64,000 nucleotides of DNA. Origin: Nitrospirales bacterium (lineage in GTDB: Bacteria; Nitrospirota; Nitrospiria; Nitrospirales; UBA8639). This document shows positions 9,645 through 18,012 of this stretch, one piece after another. The notes beneath the pieces were generated by a model that saw nothing but the letters and a program-made list of their open reading frames with translations, was not told where the DNA came from and ran no database searches. The position numbers were made by a program, and so were the translations under genes. Each line of letters begins with the position of its first letter. Position 1 is the first letter of the stretch. Location of the stretch: the NCBI GenBank assembly GCA_021604105.1, contig BQIW01000012.1:1-64000 (forward strand). Direction: 5' to 3'.

Positions 9645-10950
9645 GCGGCTTATCACGAGCCTTCAAAATATTTTTAAAATTCCGGAGTTGCGTAGCCGGG
9701 TAATATTTACCTTGTCTATGCTCGCTGTTTATCGGATTGGGGCTCATGTACCCACCCCCGGAATTAATAATGAAGAACTTTTCAAATTTCTTACCGAAAG
9801 AGGTGGAGCCCTCATGGGGTTCCTTGATATTTTTTCGGGAGGAGCTTTATCAAGGCTCACAATTTTTGCCTTGGGCATTATGCCCTATATTAGTGCTTCG
9901 ATTATATTACAGCTTCTCACGGTCGTTGTTCCGCATCTATCGAAATTAGCAAAAGAAGGAGAGCGAGGAAGAAAAACTATCATTCAGTACACCAGGTATG
10001 GAACTATCTTAATTGCCTTGATTCAAGGATTTGGTATTGCTCTTGGTTTGGAAGGAATGAATGATGGAGCCTTTGTTCTTGACCCTGGTTGGTCTTTTCG
10101 ATTGATGACAGTGATTACCTTGGTAGCTGGAACGGCTTTCCTGATGTGGTTAGGAGAGCAAATAACTGAACGGGGTGTTGGAAATGGAATTTCTCTTATA
10201 ATTTTCTCCGGCATAGTTGCCAGCCTCCCAAGTGCAGTGGTTCAAACTTTTGATTTATATCAGGTTGGGCAAATCAGTCTCCTGTTATTAATAATACTTG
10301 GTATTGTTATGCTGGCAGTAATGGGAGCAATTGTTTTTTTAGAAAGTGGACGAAGGAAAATTGCGGTGCAATATGCAAAGCGAATAGTTGGTCGACGGGT
10401 ATATGGGGGGCAAAATACCCATATTCCTTTGAAAATAAATACGGCCGGTGTTATCCCTCCCATTTTTGCTTCCTCAATTATTGCATTTCCAGCTACGATA
10501 GCCAGTTTTATACAGGTGCCATGGGTTCAAAGCATCGGGTCTCAACTAGCCCCAGGTTCCTTACTTTATACAATGTTATATGTTGGAATGATTATTTTTT
10601 TCTGTTTCTTTTATACAGCGGTGGTTCTTAATCCTGTCGATATGGCTGACAATATGAAGAAATATGGTGGATTTATACCAGGAATACGACCTGGGCAAAA
10701 AACGGCTGATTTTATTTACAAGGTATTGACCAGAATTACATTTGCTGGGGCTATTTATTTAGCTATCGTATGCGTTATTCCAGAATTGCTGATTTACCGA
10801 CTCAATATGCCTTTTTATTTTGGAGGTACCTCCCTTTTGATTGTCATTGGGGTGGGGTTGGATACGGCTCAACAAATAGAAAATCATATGCTCATGCGGA
10901 ATTATGAAGGTTTTCTGGGAAAGGGCTCATTAAAGGGGAGAAGTGGGTAA
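9637..10950 (+). CDS. secY: Protein translocase subunit SecY
   Basis: SecY is the channel subunit of the SecYEG translocon in the inner membrane. The 437-residue product has about ten hydrophobic segments. It shows the family motifs YRIGAHVPTPGI near the first TM, GVGNGISLIIFSGIVA in the middle, and GFIPGIRPG in the loop before TM9. The GTG start lies inside the end of rplO, so translation of the two is probably coupled. It is followed by adk, the common secY-adk-map-infA order. Confidence 0.98.
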   Translation: MLERLITSLQNIFKIPELRSRVIFTLSMLAVYRIGAHVPTPGINNEELFKFLTERGGALMGFLDIFSGGALSRLTIFALGIMPYISASIILQLLTVVVPHLSKLAKEGERGRKTIIQYTRYGTILIALIQGFGIALGLEGMNDGAFVLDPGWSFRLMTVITLVAGTAFLMWLGEQITERGVGNGISLIIFSGIVASLPSAVVQTFDLYQVGQISLLLLIILGIVMLAVMGAIVFLESGRRKIAVQYAKRIVGRRVYGGQNTHIPLKINTAGVIPPIFASSIIAFPATIASFIQVPWVQSIGSQLAPGSLLYTMLYVGMIIFFCFFYTAVVLNPVDMADNMKKYGGFIPGIRPGQKTADFIYKVLTRITFAGAIYLAIVCVIPELLIYRLNMPFYFGGTSLLIVIGVGLDTAQQIENHMLMRNYEGFLGKGSLKGRSG

Positions 10951-10954
10951 CAAG

Positions 10955-11605
10955 ATGAGGGTTATTTTTCTTGGTCCTCCTGGAGTTGGAAAAGGGACCC
11001 AGGCCGATTTTGTTGCCAAAAAGTTTAGTATTCAAAAACTTTCAACAGGAGATTTGCTGCGAGAAAGCGTTGAAAGGGGTACCAAGCTTGGAAATGAAGC
11101 GAAGATTTTTATGGAACGAGGTGAATTAGTTTCTGATAATGTTGTGATTGGGTTAGTTGAAGAAAAACTGGGTTCTTCTGAATGTCGAAATGGTTTTTTG
11201 TTAGATGGATTCCCTCGAACGGTAGCTCAAGCAAATAAGTTGTCTTCATTTTTAGAAAAGAATGGGGAGGCCATCGACCGTGTTGTATATTTTTACCTTC
11301 CCATAGCGGACATAATTGAACGAATAAGCGGGAGACGAAGTTGCCCAAAATGTAAGGCCGTATATCATCTTAGGTCCATCCCACCCAAAAAAGATGGGGT
11401 ATGCGACGTATGTGGAAATACCCTTATTCAGCGAAATGATGATAAGCCGGAAACCATTCAATCCCGATTGGTGGTATATCAAAAACAAACCGAGCCCTTA
11501 ATCCAATATTATAAGGACAGGGGAATTCTTTCCGAATTGGATGGATCAGGGCCAGTGTCTGTGGTTCAGGATAGGTTGATAGCCCTCCTAACGCAATCGG
11601 GATAG
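10955..11605 (+). CDS. adk: Adenylate kinase, zinc-LID type
   Basis: Adenylate kinase interconverts ATP + AMP and 2 ADP. The P-loop GPPGVGKGTQ follows a first strand MRVIFL, the NMP-binding region contains STGDLLRE, and FLLDGFPRT is conserved. The LID domain carries four cysteines (CPKC and CDVC), the zinc-binding form. A GTG at 10943 overlaps the secY end and could start the protein four residues earlier. ATG 10955 behind GGGGAGAAG gives 216 residues with the family N terminus. Only the start is in doubt. Confidence 0.96.
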   Translation: MRVIFLGPPGVGKGTQADFVAKKFSIQKLSTGDLLRESVERGTKLGNEAKIFMERGELVSDNVVIGLVEEKLGSSECRNGFLLDGFPRTVAQANKLSSFLEKNGEAIDRVVYFYLPIADIIERISGRRSCPKCKAVYHLRSIPPKKDGVCDVCGNTLIQRNDDKPETIQSRLVVYQKQTEPLIQYYKDRGILSELDGSGPVSVVQDRLIALLTQSG

Positions 11606-11606
11606 A

Positions 11607-12353
11607 ATGATCATCATCAAAACGGCTGAGGAAATTGAACTCATTGCTCGTGCCGGTAAAATTGTTACCCAATGTCATCAATTACTGGTTCATGAAGTGA
11701 AGCCCGGTATAACCACATTGGAGCTAGATAGACTTACAGAGGAATGTATTCTTGATTTGGGTGGAATTCCGGCATTTAAAGGGTATAGGAACTATCCCAA
11801 TAGCCTCTGTGCATCCATTAATGAAGAAGTGGTGCATGGAATTCCTTCAAAACGAGAATTGAAGGATGGGGACATCATTGGGTTGGATGTGGGTGCCATT
11901 GTTGATGGTTTTTACGGTGATGGAGCGGTGACGGTTCCAGTTGGGGCGGTGACAGAGATTACTCAATCATTGATTTCAGTCACTCGAGAAGCATTACATG
12001 AAGGAATTGAACAGGCTGTTGTGGGTAATCGCCTTTCAGACATTTCATTTGCTATTCAAGCCCATGTAGAAAAACATGGATATTCAGTTGTCCGCGATTT
12101 TGTTGGCCATGGAATTGGGCGTCAGTTGCACGAGGAACCGCAGGTTCCAAATTATGGAAGACCAGGCCAGGGCCCACGTTTAAAGCCTGGGATGGCACTT
12201 GCTATAGAGCCGATGGTAAACCTAGGAGGACCTGCAGTCAAAGTCTTAAAAGACGGGTGGACGGCAGTCACTTGCGATAAATCCCTTTCTGCTCACTTTG
12301 AGCATACCATCACAATCGAGGCAAATGGTCCACCTCGCATTTTAACAGGATAG
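11607..12353 (+). CDS. map: Type I methionine aminopeptidase
   Basis: This enzyme removes the initiator methionine from nascent proteins when the second residue is small. The product has 248 residues with the pita-bread fold motifs. Metal ligands are in LDVGAIVDGFYGDG (two Asp), the His in GHGIGRQLHEEP, and the Glu residues in LAIEPMV and HFEHTITI. It begins two bases after adk in the usual operon order. Confidence 0.96.
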   Translation: MIIIKTAEEIELIARAGKIVTQCHQLLVHEVKPGITTLELDRLTEECILDLGGIPAFKGYRNYPNSLCASINEEVVHGIPSKRELKDGDIIGLDVGAIVDGFYGDGAVTVPVGAVTEITQSLISVTREALHEGIEQAVVGNRLSDISFAIQAHVEKHGYSVVRDFVGHGIGRQLHEEPQVPNYGRPGQGPRLKPGMALAIEPMVNLGGPAVKVLKDGWTAVTCDKSLSAHFEHTITIEANGPPRILTG

Positions 12354-12383
12354 TCTTAGGTTGGAGGTCAAGTAAATTTCCTC

Positions 12384-12602
12384 ATGGGGAAAGAAGATAT
12401 TATTGAAGTTCAAGGATCGGTTACTGAAACTTTGCCGAATGCAATGTTTCGAGTTCAGTTGGACAATGGGCATAAAATCTTAGCTCATATTTCTGGGAAG
12501 ATGCGAATGCATTTTATAAGAATTTTGCCAGGGGATAAGGTGACAGTGGAATTATCTCCATATGACCTGACTCGTGGACGGATTACCTATCGGTTTAAAT
12601 AG
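12384..12602 (+). CDS. infA: Translation initiation factor IF-1
   Basis: IF-1 is an OB-fold protein that binds the 30S A site during initiation. The product is 72 residues, the standard size, with [20 protein letters not shown] and [18 protein letters not shown]. It lies between map and rpmJ. Confidence 0.97.
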   Translation: MGKEDIIEVQGSVTETLPNAMFRVQLDNGHKILAHISGKMRMHFIRILPGDKVTVELSPYDLTRGRITYRFK

Positions 12603-12613
12603 AGGTTGTTAAC

Positions 12614-12727
12614 GTGAAAGTCAAATCATCAGTGAAACCTATTTGTGTTAAATGTAAAGTCATTCGCCGCAAAGGGGTAGTAAGGGTGCTCTGTACAAAC
12701 CCCAAACATAAGCAGCGACAAGGCTGA
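12614..12727 (+). CDS. rpmJ: 50S ribosomal protein L36, zinc type
   Basis: This 37-residue gene starts with GTG at 12614 and ends with TGA at 12725-12727. The product begins [20 protein letters not shown] and shows the zinc set CxxC...C-x4-H (CTNPKH). L36 is the smallest large-subunit protein and is always found between infA/secY and rpsM in this cluster. RBS: GAGGTTGTTAAC. Confidence 0.95.
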   Translation: MKVKSSVKPICVKCKVIRRKGVVRVLCTNPKHKQRQG

Positions 12728-12786
12728 GATGCGTTGATGTTTGGTTTGGGACTGAAAGTCAGTCCCCAAAGAGAGGAAAGTAAGCA

Positions 12787-13158
12787 ATGGCTCGAATCGC
12801 AGGGGTAGAATTGCCGGTAGGAAAACGGATTGACGTCGGATTAACCTATATTTTTGGAATTGGGCCGGCCAGTTCGCGAGATATATTACGAAAGACAGGA
12901 GTGTCTCCTGCAACGAGGGTAAAGGATCTGCAAGAAGATGAGGTGGTCCGTTTACGTGAAACCATTGATAAGGATTACGACGTAGAGGGTGACCTAAGGA
13001 AAGAGGTCACGATGAGTATTAAGCGTTTGATGGATATTGGCACTTACCGCGGGTTACGCCATCGGAAAGGTCTACCTGTGAGAGGGCAAAGGACTAAAAC
13101 AAATTCACGAACGAGAAAAGGACGACGTGGAGCGATTGGCGGAAAAGCTAGGAAATAA
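12787..13158 (+). CDS. rpsM: 30S ribosomal protein S13
   Basis: S13 forms head bridges to the 50S subunit and contacts P-site tRNA with its tail. The 123 residues start [10 protein letters not shown]. They carry [20 protein letters not shown] (helix-two-turn-helix region) and the basic C-terminal block [18 protein letters not shown]. It is the first gene of the alpha part, after GAGAGGAAAGTAAGC. Confidence 0.97.
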   Translation: MARIAGVELPVGKRIDVGLTYIFGIGPASSRDILRKTGVSPATRVKDLQEDEVVRLRETIDKDYDVEGDLRKEVTMSIKRLMDIGTYRGLRHRKGLPVRGQRTKTNSRTRKGRRGAIGGKARK

Positions 13159-13178
13159 GCTGCTGAAAGGGATCTTTC

Positions 13179-13562
13179 ATGAGTGTTAAAAAGGGAAAAA
13201 AGAAGGAAAGAAAAGTTCTGCAAGTTGGGATCGTGCATATCATGGCTTCTTTCAATAATACCATCGTGACGATCACGGATATGACCGGTGGGGCTGTAAC
13301 CTGGGCTAGTGCGGGTAGCCAAGGATTTAAGGGTTCCAGGAAGAGCACTCCTTTTGCCGCTACGCGTGCGGGTGAAGTGGCTGCAAAAAAGGCTATGGAG
13401 TTTGGCCTTCGACAAGTGGATGTCTATGTGAATGGCCCTGGATCTGGACGTGAAGCCGCAGTGAGGGCACTTCAGTCGGCTGGCTTGCGGGTCAATCTTA
13501 TTCGTGATGTGACACCGATTCCCCATAATGGGTGTCGGCCTCCTAAACGAAGACGAGTGTAA
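13179..13562 (+). CDS. rpsK: 30S ribosomal protein S11
   Basis: S11 lies on the 30S platform beside the mRNA exit. The 127-residue product shows [18 protein letters not shown] in the core and ends [18 protein letters not shown], the classic S11 C terminus. It is tightly linked to rpsM (20-base gap). Confidence 0.97.
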   Translation: MSVKKGKKKERKVLQVGIVHIMASFNNTIVTITDMTGGAVTWASAGSQGFKGSRKSTPFAATRAGEVAAKKAMEFGLRQVDVYVNGPGSGREAAVRALQSAGLRVNLIRDVTPIPHNGCRPPKRRRV

Positions 13563-13626
13563 TTTTTTAAAGGGATCTGTTCAAATTATCGGTATTTCGT
13601 GAACTGGAGATAGGGGGAGAAAGTCC

Positions 13627-14256
13627 ATGGCCAAATATACTGGTCCTGTGTGTCGGTTATGTCGGCGTGAAGGGGTAAAATTGTTTTTAAAAGGGACTAG
13701 GTGTATGACTGAGAAATGCGCGATTGAGCGCCGAAGTTATCCGCCTGGGCAGCACGGGCAGTCGCGGCGAGGGCGTGCGACGGAATACGGTACTCAGCTT
13801 AGGGAAAAGCAAAAGCTTCGACGTGTGTATGGTATGCAGGAACGACAATTCCTCAATACCTACCATCGAGCTGTTCGCCGAAAGGGTGTTACGGGGGAGC
13901 ATTTGTTGAGCCTGCTTGAACGCAGACTTGATAACGTGGTGTATCGACTGGGTTTTGCTTCATCCCGTGGTCAAGCCAGGCAATTGGTCAATCATGGCCA
14001 TGTGATGTTGAATCGCCGAAAAGTCACAATCGCTTCGGTGACTGTGAACATTGGGGATATTATCGAAATTAAGGAAAAAAGTCGTCAGCTGGTGCCGGTC
14101 CAAGCCGCTCTAGAAATTACTAGTGGCCGAGGAGTGCCGAATTGGTTAGAGATGGAGCGAAATTTATTAAAGGGTACCGTCCAGGCCATTCCCACTAAGC
14201 AGGACATTGATGTATTGGTCAATGAACAAATTGTAGTGGAGCTGTACTCACGGTAA
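13627..14256 (+). CDS. rpsD: 30S ribosomal protein S4, cysteine-containing type
   Basis: S4 nucleates 30S assembly and, in Escherichia coli, represses the alpha operon. The N-terminal domain contains four cysteines (CRLC and later C-x4-C in RCMTEKC), the zinc-binding C+ form, followed by RRSYPPGQHG. The S4 RNA-binding domain is seen as LERRLDNVVYRLGFASSR. The 209-residue length is normal. The start is ATG 13627 after TAGGGGGAGAAAG. Confidence 0.97.
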   Translation: MAKYTGPVCRLCRREGVKLFLKGTRCMTEKCAIERRSYPPGQHGQSRRGRATEYGTQLREKQKLRRVYGMQERQFLNTYHRAVRRKGVTGEHLLSLLERRLDNVVYRLGFASSRGQARQLVNHGHVMLNRRKVTIASVTVNIGDIIEIKEKSRQLVPVQAALEITSGRGVPNWLEMERNLLKGTVQAIPTKQDIDVLVNEQIVVELYSR

Positions 14257-14335
14257 TTATTGCCGGAGATAGAGCGGATGATGCGAATTGATTACTTAGA
14301 TGGCCTTGCGACCAAGAAAGGGAGACGCGATCCTT

Positions 14336-15322
14336 ATGATAAATAGCATGAAGGATTTCCAAATACCAACGAAGCTGGAATTGGAAAAGGACACTGCTTC
14401 ATCTACTTATGGCAGGTTTACCGCTGAGCCATTTGAACGAGGCTTTGGAACCACCATGGGGAATTCCCTCAGGCGGGTTTTACTCTCTTCGCTTCCTGGT
14501 GCAGCTGTTACCTCCGTAAAAATTGAGGGAGTGTATCATGAGTTTTCGACCATACCCGGTGTGACCGAGGATGTTACTATTCTCATTTTGAACATTAAGG
14601 CATTGCGGTTGCGTTTACATTCCGATAAGGCTAAAGCTATCCGTTTGAAAAAGAAAGGGCCTGGCGAAGTGTTAGCCTCAGATTTGTCTGTAGACCCGGA
14701 TGTGGTAATCTTGAACCCAGATTTTCATATTGCTACTTTAGATAAAGATGGAATATTAGATATTGAACTCATTGTGAAGCCAGGACGTGGGTATGTACCC
14801 GCAGAACGAAATAAAGAAGAGGGATTGCCAATAGGGGTCATTCCGGTAGACTCGGTCTTTTCTCCAATTAAGCGGGTTAATTTTAGTGTTGAAAGTGCTC
14901 GGGTTGGACGGATTACCGATTACGATAAATTGATTTTGGAGGTGTGGACGGACGGAAGCATATCTCCACAAGATGCTGTCACCGCCGCAGCTGGAATTCT
15001 TCGCAACCATCTGGATATTTGCCTGCCATCTGAAGAGAGGGGTGAGCCAGCGCAAGAAGAGGGTGGAGATGAGAATAAGTTGTTGATTAATCAACATCTG
15101 TTTCGAAGTGTCAATGAATTAGAGCTTTCGGTCCGTGCTGCAAATTGCCTAAAAAATGCTAATATTAAATCTATAGGTGATTTAGTTCAAAAAAGCGAAA
15201 ATGAAATGTTGAAAACCAAAAACTTTGGTAAAAAATCCTTAAATGAAATTAAGGAGGTCCTAGCGGAAATGGGGTTGGCCTTAGGAACCAAAGTGAGTGA
15301 AGTAACAGAATCCCAAACCTAA
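14336..15322 (+). CDS. rpoA: RNA polymerase alpha subunit
   Basis: Alpha dimerises to start RNA polymerase assembly, and its C-terminal domain contacts UP elements and activators. The N-terminal domain shows [20 protein letters not shown] and [20 protein letters not shown]. The CTD shows [20 protein letters not shown] and [20 protein letters not shown]. The frame is open from ATG 14300. I prefer ATG 14336, because AAAGGGAG at 14317-14324 is well placed, and it gives 328 residues. ATG 14348 is also possible. It sits between rpsD and rplQ as usual. Confidence 0.96.
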   Translation: MINSMKDFQIPTKLELEKDTASSTYGRFTAEPFERGFGTTMGNSLRRVLLSSLPGAAVTSVKIEGVYHEFSTIPGVTEDVTILILNIKALRLRLHSDKAKAIRLKKKGPGEVLASDLSVDPDVVILNPDFHIATLDKDGILDIELIVKPGRGYVPAERNKEEGLPIGVIPVDSVFSPIKRVNFSVESARVGRITDYDKLILEVWTDGSISPQDAVTAAAGILRNHLDICLPSEERGEPAQEEGGDENKLLINQHLFRSVNELELSVRAANCLKNANIKSIGDLVQKSENEMLKTKNFGKKSLNEIKEVLAEMGLALGTKVSEVTESQT

Positions 15323-15344
15323 CTTTTTTCAAAGGACGTGTATT

Positions 15345-15743
15345 GTGCGTCATCGAAAATTCGGAAGACAATTAGGACGAAATAGCAAGCATAGGTTGGC
15401 CTTATTCAGAAATTTGGTGACATCGCTCATGGAGCATGAGCGAATTGAAACCACGGAAGCCAAAGCGAAAGAGCTACGTGGTATCACCGACAGGTTGATC
15501 ACGCTAGGGAAGCAGGGAACTCTTCAATCCAGACGGGGAGCCTTGCGTGTGTTAAGGACCAAGCAAACTGTTCAAAAGCTTTTTGATGATGTTGCCAAGC
15601 GTTTTCCTGAACGGAACGGTGGGTATACCAGGATTATTAAAACTCGACAACGACCAGGCGATGCTGCAAAGCTGGTGGCCATTGAATTTGTTGAAAAAGG
15701 TAGTGAACCTGAGAAAGTGGTCGTTCCTTCCCCATCCAGTTAG
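15345..15743 (+). CDS. rplQ: 50S ribosomal protein L17
   Basis: L17 lies near the tunnel exit and closes the alpha operon here. The 132-residue product begins MRHRKFGRQLGRNSKHRLAL, an almost invariant N terminus, and has GGYTRIIKTRQRPGDAA towards the end. The start is GTG 15345 after AAAGGACG. I see no strong hairpin terminator in the 187 bases before lptC. Confidence 0.97.
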   Translation: MRHRKFGRQLGRNSKHRLALFRNLVTSLMEHERIETTEAKAKELRGITDRLITLGKQGTLQSRRGALRVLRTKQTVQKLFDDVAKRFPERNGGYTRIIKTRQRPGDAAKLVAIEFVEKGSEPEKVVVPSPSS

Positions 15744-15930
15744 AAAAGTACAGGACTAAGTCTTTTAGAATTTAATTTCTCACTGCTTCCGTTTCCCCAA
15801 CATCGCTTCTTAACTCCACCTTCGCTATTTCACAGGGTTAAGGTCTTTTATTTACTTGGCCTGGACCCTGTGTTATTCTTTTTTATGGGTTTTTTACCCT
15901 AAGGGTGGTCTTTCGACCTAACAAGCATTA

Positions 15931-16509
15931 ATGCAATTTTTTGGTACGAGGGCCATTTTAACTCTACTTGTTTTAGGTATGGCCGTATTTATCGGATACC
16001 GTGTGGTGAGCCACATGCAAACACGGAGCCAAGATACCACTTCCGTAACCTTAGAGGAACAGCAAGGCGCGGATGCTTGGATTCAGGGGTTTACATACCG
16101 CCAAACTCGATCTGGATCCACAAAATGGGTCGTAAATGCGAATCAGGCTAAGGTGTTTGAAAAAGAGCATATAGCTAAGTTGGAGACAGTCCAGGTGCGG
16201 CTTTTCGATAGTGCATTTCAGAAAGAACAATTGCGGATTACCTCTGAAGAAGGTGTGATGAATACCTCCAATAATGACTTTGAGCTCGTAAGCAAAAATG
16301 AGAAAACCGTTATGACCTTTGAGTCTGGTTACCAAGTATTTTCAGATAGCCTGACTTGGAACGAACAAGCACGGCAGATTTATACCACGGATCAAGTGAC
16401 AATTAAGGGAGATGGGTTAATCATTACTGGAACAGGTTTGGAGGGAGACGTGGATAAGAATGAATTTCATTTGCTGAAGAATGTTCGTGCTGAGGTGGTG
16501 TCGCCATAA
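15931..16509 (+). CDS. lptC: LPS export protein LptC
   Basis: LptC is the bitopic periplasmic subunit of the LptB2FGC lipopolysaccharide transporter, passing LPS to LptA. The 192-residue product has an N-terminal membrane anchor (about residues 7-25, ILTLLVLGMAVFIGY) followed by an all-beta OstA-like domain containing WVVNANQAKVFEKEHIAKLE. lptA and lptB follow in order, which supports the call. Sequence conservation in LptC is weak, so context counts. Confidence 0.85.
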   Translation: MQFFGTRAILTLLVLGMAVFIGYRVVSHMQTRSQDTTSVTLEEQQGADAWIQGFTYRQTRSGSTKWVVNANQAKVFEKEHIAKLETVQVRLFDSAFQKEQLRITSEEGVMNTSNNDFELVSKNEKTVMTFESGYQVFSDSLTWNEQARQIYTTDQVTIKGDGLIITGTGLEGDVDKNEFHLLKNVRAEVVSP

Positions 16510-16538
16510 AAGTTTCGTCGCTGATCTCATTTGGGCGG

Positions 16539-17030
16539 TTGATATTCGGGATAATTTTGGTTTTTGGCCCCACCGTAGGAAGAGGAGAAGGAACGACTTC
16601 TACGGTCATTACTTCTAAAACGATGACGGCCAGTAGCGAAAAAAATCAAGCTATCTTTCAGGGGTCGGTCAAAATGGTTCAAGACGAACTGGTAGTATAT
16701 TCAGATGTGATGATTGTGTATTTTAAAGAAAAGTCACCCTCAGATCATTCTCCCGCCACAACTTCAGAAGCCAAATCAGAATCCGGAAAAGAAATCAGTT
16801 ACATTGAAGCGAAGGGGAAAGTTAGAATTGAAAAAGGGGAGAGTCGAGCTACTAGTCAACATGCTTTGTATTTCAAAGCAGAGGAAAAAGTTGTATTGAC
16901 GGGATCTCCGGTGGCCTGGCAGGAAGGGACTAGGATTAGTGGCCCCAAGATGACCATGTTTTTAAAAGAAAATCGGAGCGTGGTAGAAGGAGGAACCCAA
17001 GTGATTATTAAAGAATCAGACCAAAATTAA
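16539..17030 (+). CDS. lptA: LPS transport periplasmic protein LptA
   Basis: LptA polymerises into the periplasmic bridge that carries LPS to LptDE. The product has a hydrophobic N terminus, then the OstA/LptA beta-jellyroll with repeats such as ITSKTMTASSEKNQAIFQGS and EAKGKVRIEKGESRATSQHA. A Ser/Glu-rich insert lies near residues 65-82. The best standard start is TTG 16539, which leaves a short signal peptide. The frame is open back to 16494, and an ATA at 16506 overlapping the lptC stop would give a fuller leader beginning with Lys. It is followed by lptB. Confidence 0.85.
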   Translation: MIFGIILVFGPTVGRGEGTTSTVITSKTMTASSEKNQAIFQGSVKMVQDELVVYSDVMIVYFKEKSPSDHSPATTSEAKSESGKEISYIEAKGKVRIEKGESRATSQHALYFKAEEKVVLTGSPVAWQEGTRISGPKMTMFLKENRSVVEGGTQVIIKESDQN

Positions 17031-17239
17031 AGACCGCCAAAAATATTAAATTGAATTCATTGGGTCGTTCAGAGTTTTTCTTCGTGCTCAGAATAAATAT
17101 CTATAAGATTGTGATTGATTCGGCGGGTCAATCAATTTATGGTTTAATCGAACTGGTAGGATGCCTACTGGTTGATTATCCCGTTGAGCCCCAGGATTCG
17201 CTATAATTAATAACAGCAAGGTTGATTTAAGGGATTCCA

Positions 17240-17992
17240 ATGGCTGAAGCACTGGCGAAGACTCTTCACAAAATTTTCGCCAAAGATTTAAAAAAGAGTT
17301 TTAAAGGCCGTCAAGTTGTTAGAGGCGTCAGCTTGGAGTTGTTGGGAGGAGAAGTTGTTGGCCTACTTGGTCCTAATGGGGCTGGTAAGACTACAATCTT
17401 CGATATGGTTGTAGGCCTCTGTCAACCAGATCATGGGGGCATATTTCTCAATAACCATGAAATCACTGCATTTCCGATGTACAAGCGGGCGAGGAAAGGA
17501 ATTGGTTACTTGCCCCAAGAAGCTTCAATCTTTCGGCGGCTTTCTGTTGAGGATAATGTGTTAGCTGTCTTGGAAACATTAGATCTTTCCACCTCTACCC
17601 GAAAGGCCAGATTAGATGAATTGTTAGAGGAATTGGGTCTGACTCGGCTTCGTACCCATGGTTCCTATACTCTCTCAGGTGGAGAACGTCGACGCTTGGA
17701 GATTACCCGAGCGTTAGCGACGAACCCAAAGTTTTTACTCTTAGATGAGCCTTTTGCCGGTATTGATCCAATTGCGGTGGGAGATATTCAAGATATTCTG
17801 ACCAGTTTAAAAAAGAAAAATATCGGCATTCTGATAACAGACCACAATGTTCAAGACACGCTTTCCATTACCGACCGAGCCTATATAATAAGCGAAGGAA
17901 CGATTTTGGAAAGTGGTCCACCTGATCTCATTGTAAATAGTCCAAAAGCTAGGGCTGTCTATCTGGGCGAACGCTTCAAAATGTTCCAATAA
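17240..17992 (+). CDS. lptB: LPS export ABC transporter ATPase LptB
   Basis: LptB is the cytoplasmic ATPase that powers LPS extraction with LptFG. The 250-residue product has Walker A GPNGAGKTT, the Q-loop GYLPQEASIFRRLSVEDN (the LptB-typical form), signature LSGGERRRLEI, Walker B FLLLDEPFAGIDP and the switch His in LITDHNV. lptF and lptG are not in the window. It precedes rpoN by 20 bases, a very common lptAB-rpoN order. Confidence 0.96.
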   Translation: MAEALAKTLHKIFAKDLKKSFKGRQVVRGVSLELLGGEVVGLLGPNGAGKTTIFDMVVGLCQPDHGGIFLNNHEITAFPMYKRARKGIGYLPQEASIFRRLSVEDNVLAVLETLDLSTSTRKARLDELLEELGLTRLRTHGSYTLSGGERRRLEITRALATNPKFLLLDEPFAGIDPIAVGDIQDILTSLKKKNIGILITDHNVQDTLSITDRAYIISEGTILESGPPDLIVNSPKARAVYLGERFKMFQ

Positions 17993-18012
17993 AGAGGAAG
18001 TGGGTTTCTGCA

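Noticed and set aside
13044-13526. 160-codon open frame opposite rpsM/rpsK
   Set aside because: It lies wholly antisense to two certain ribosomal genes and has no recognisable domain.
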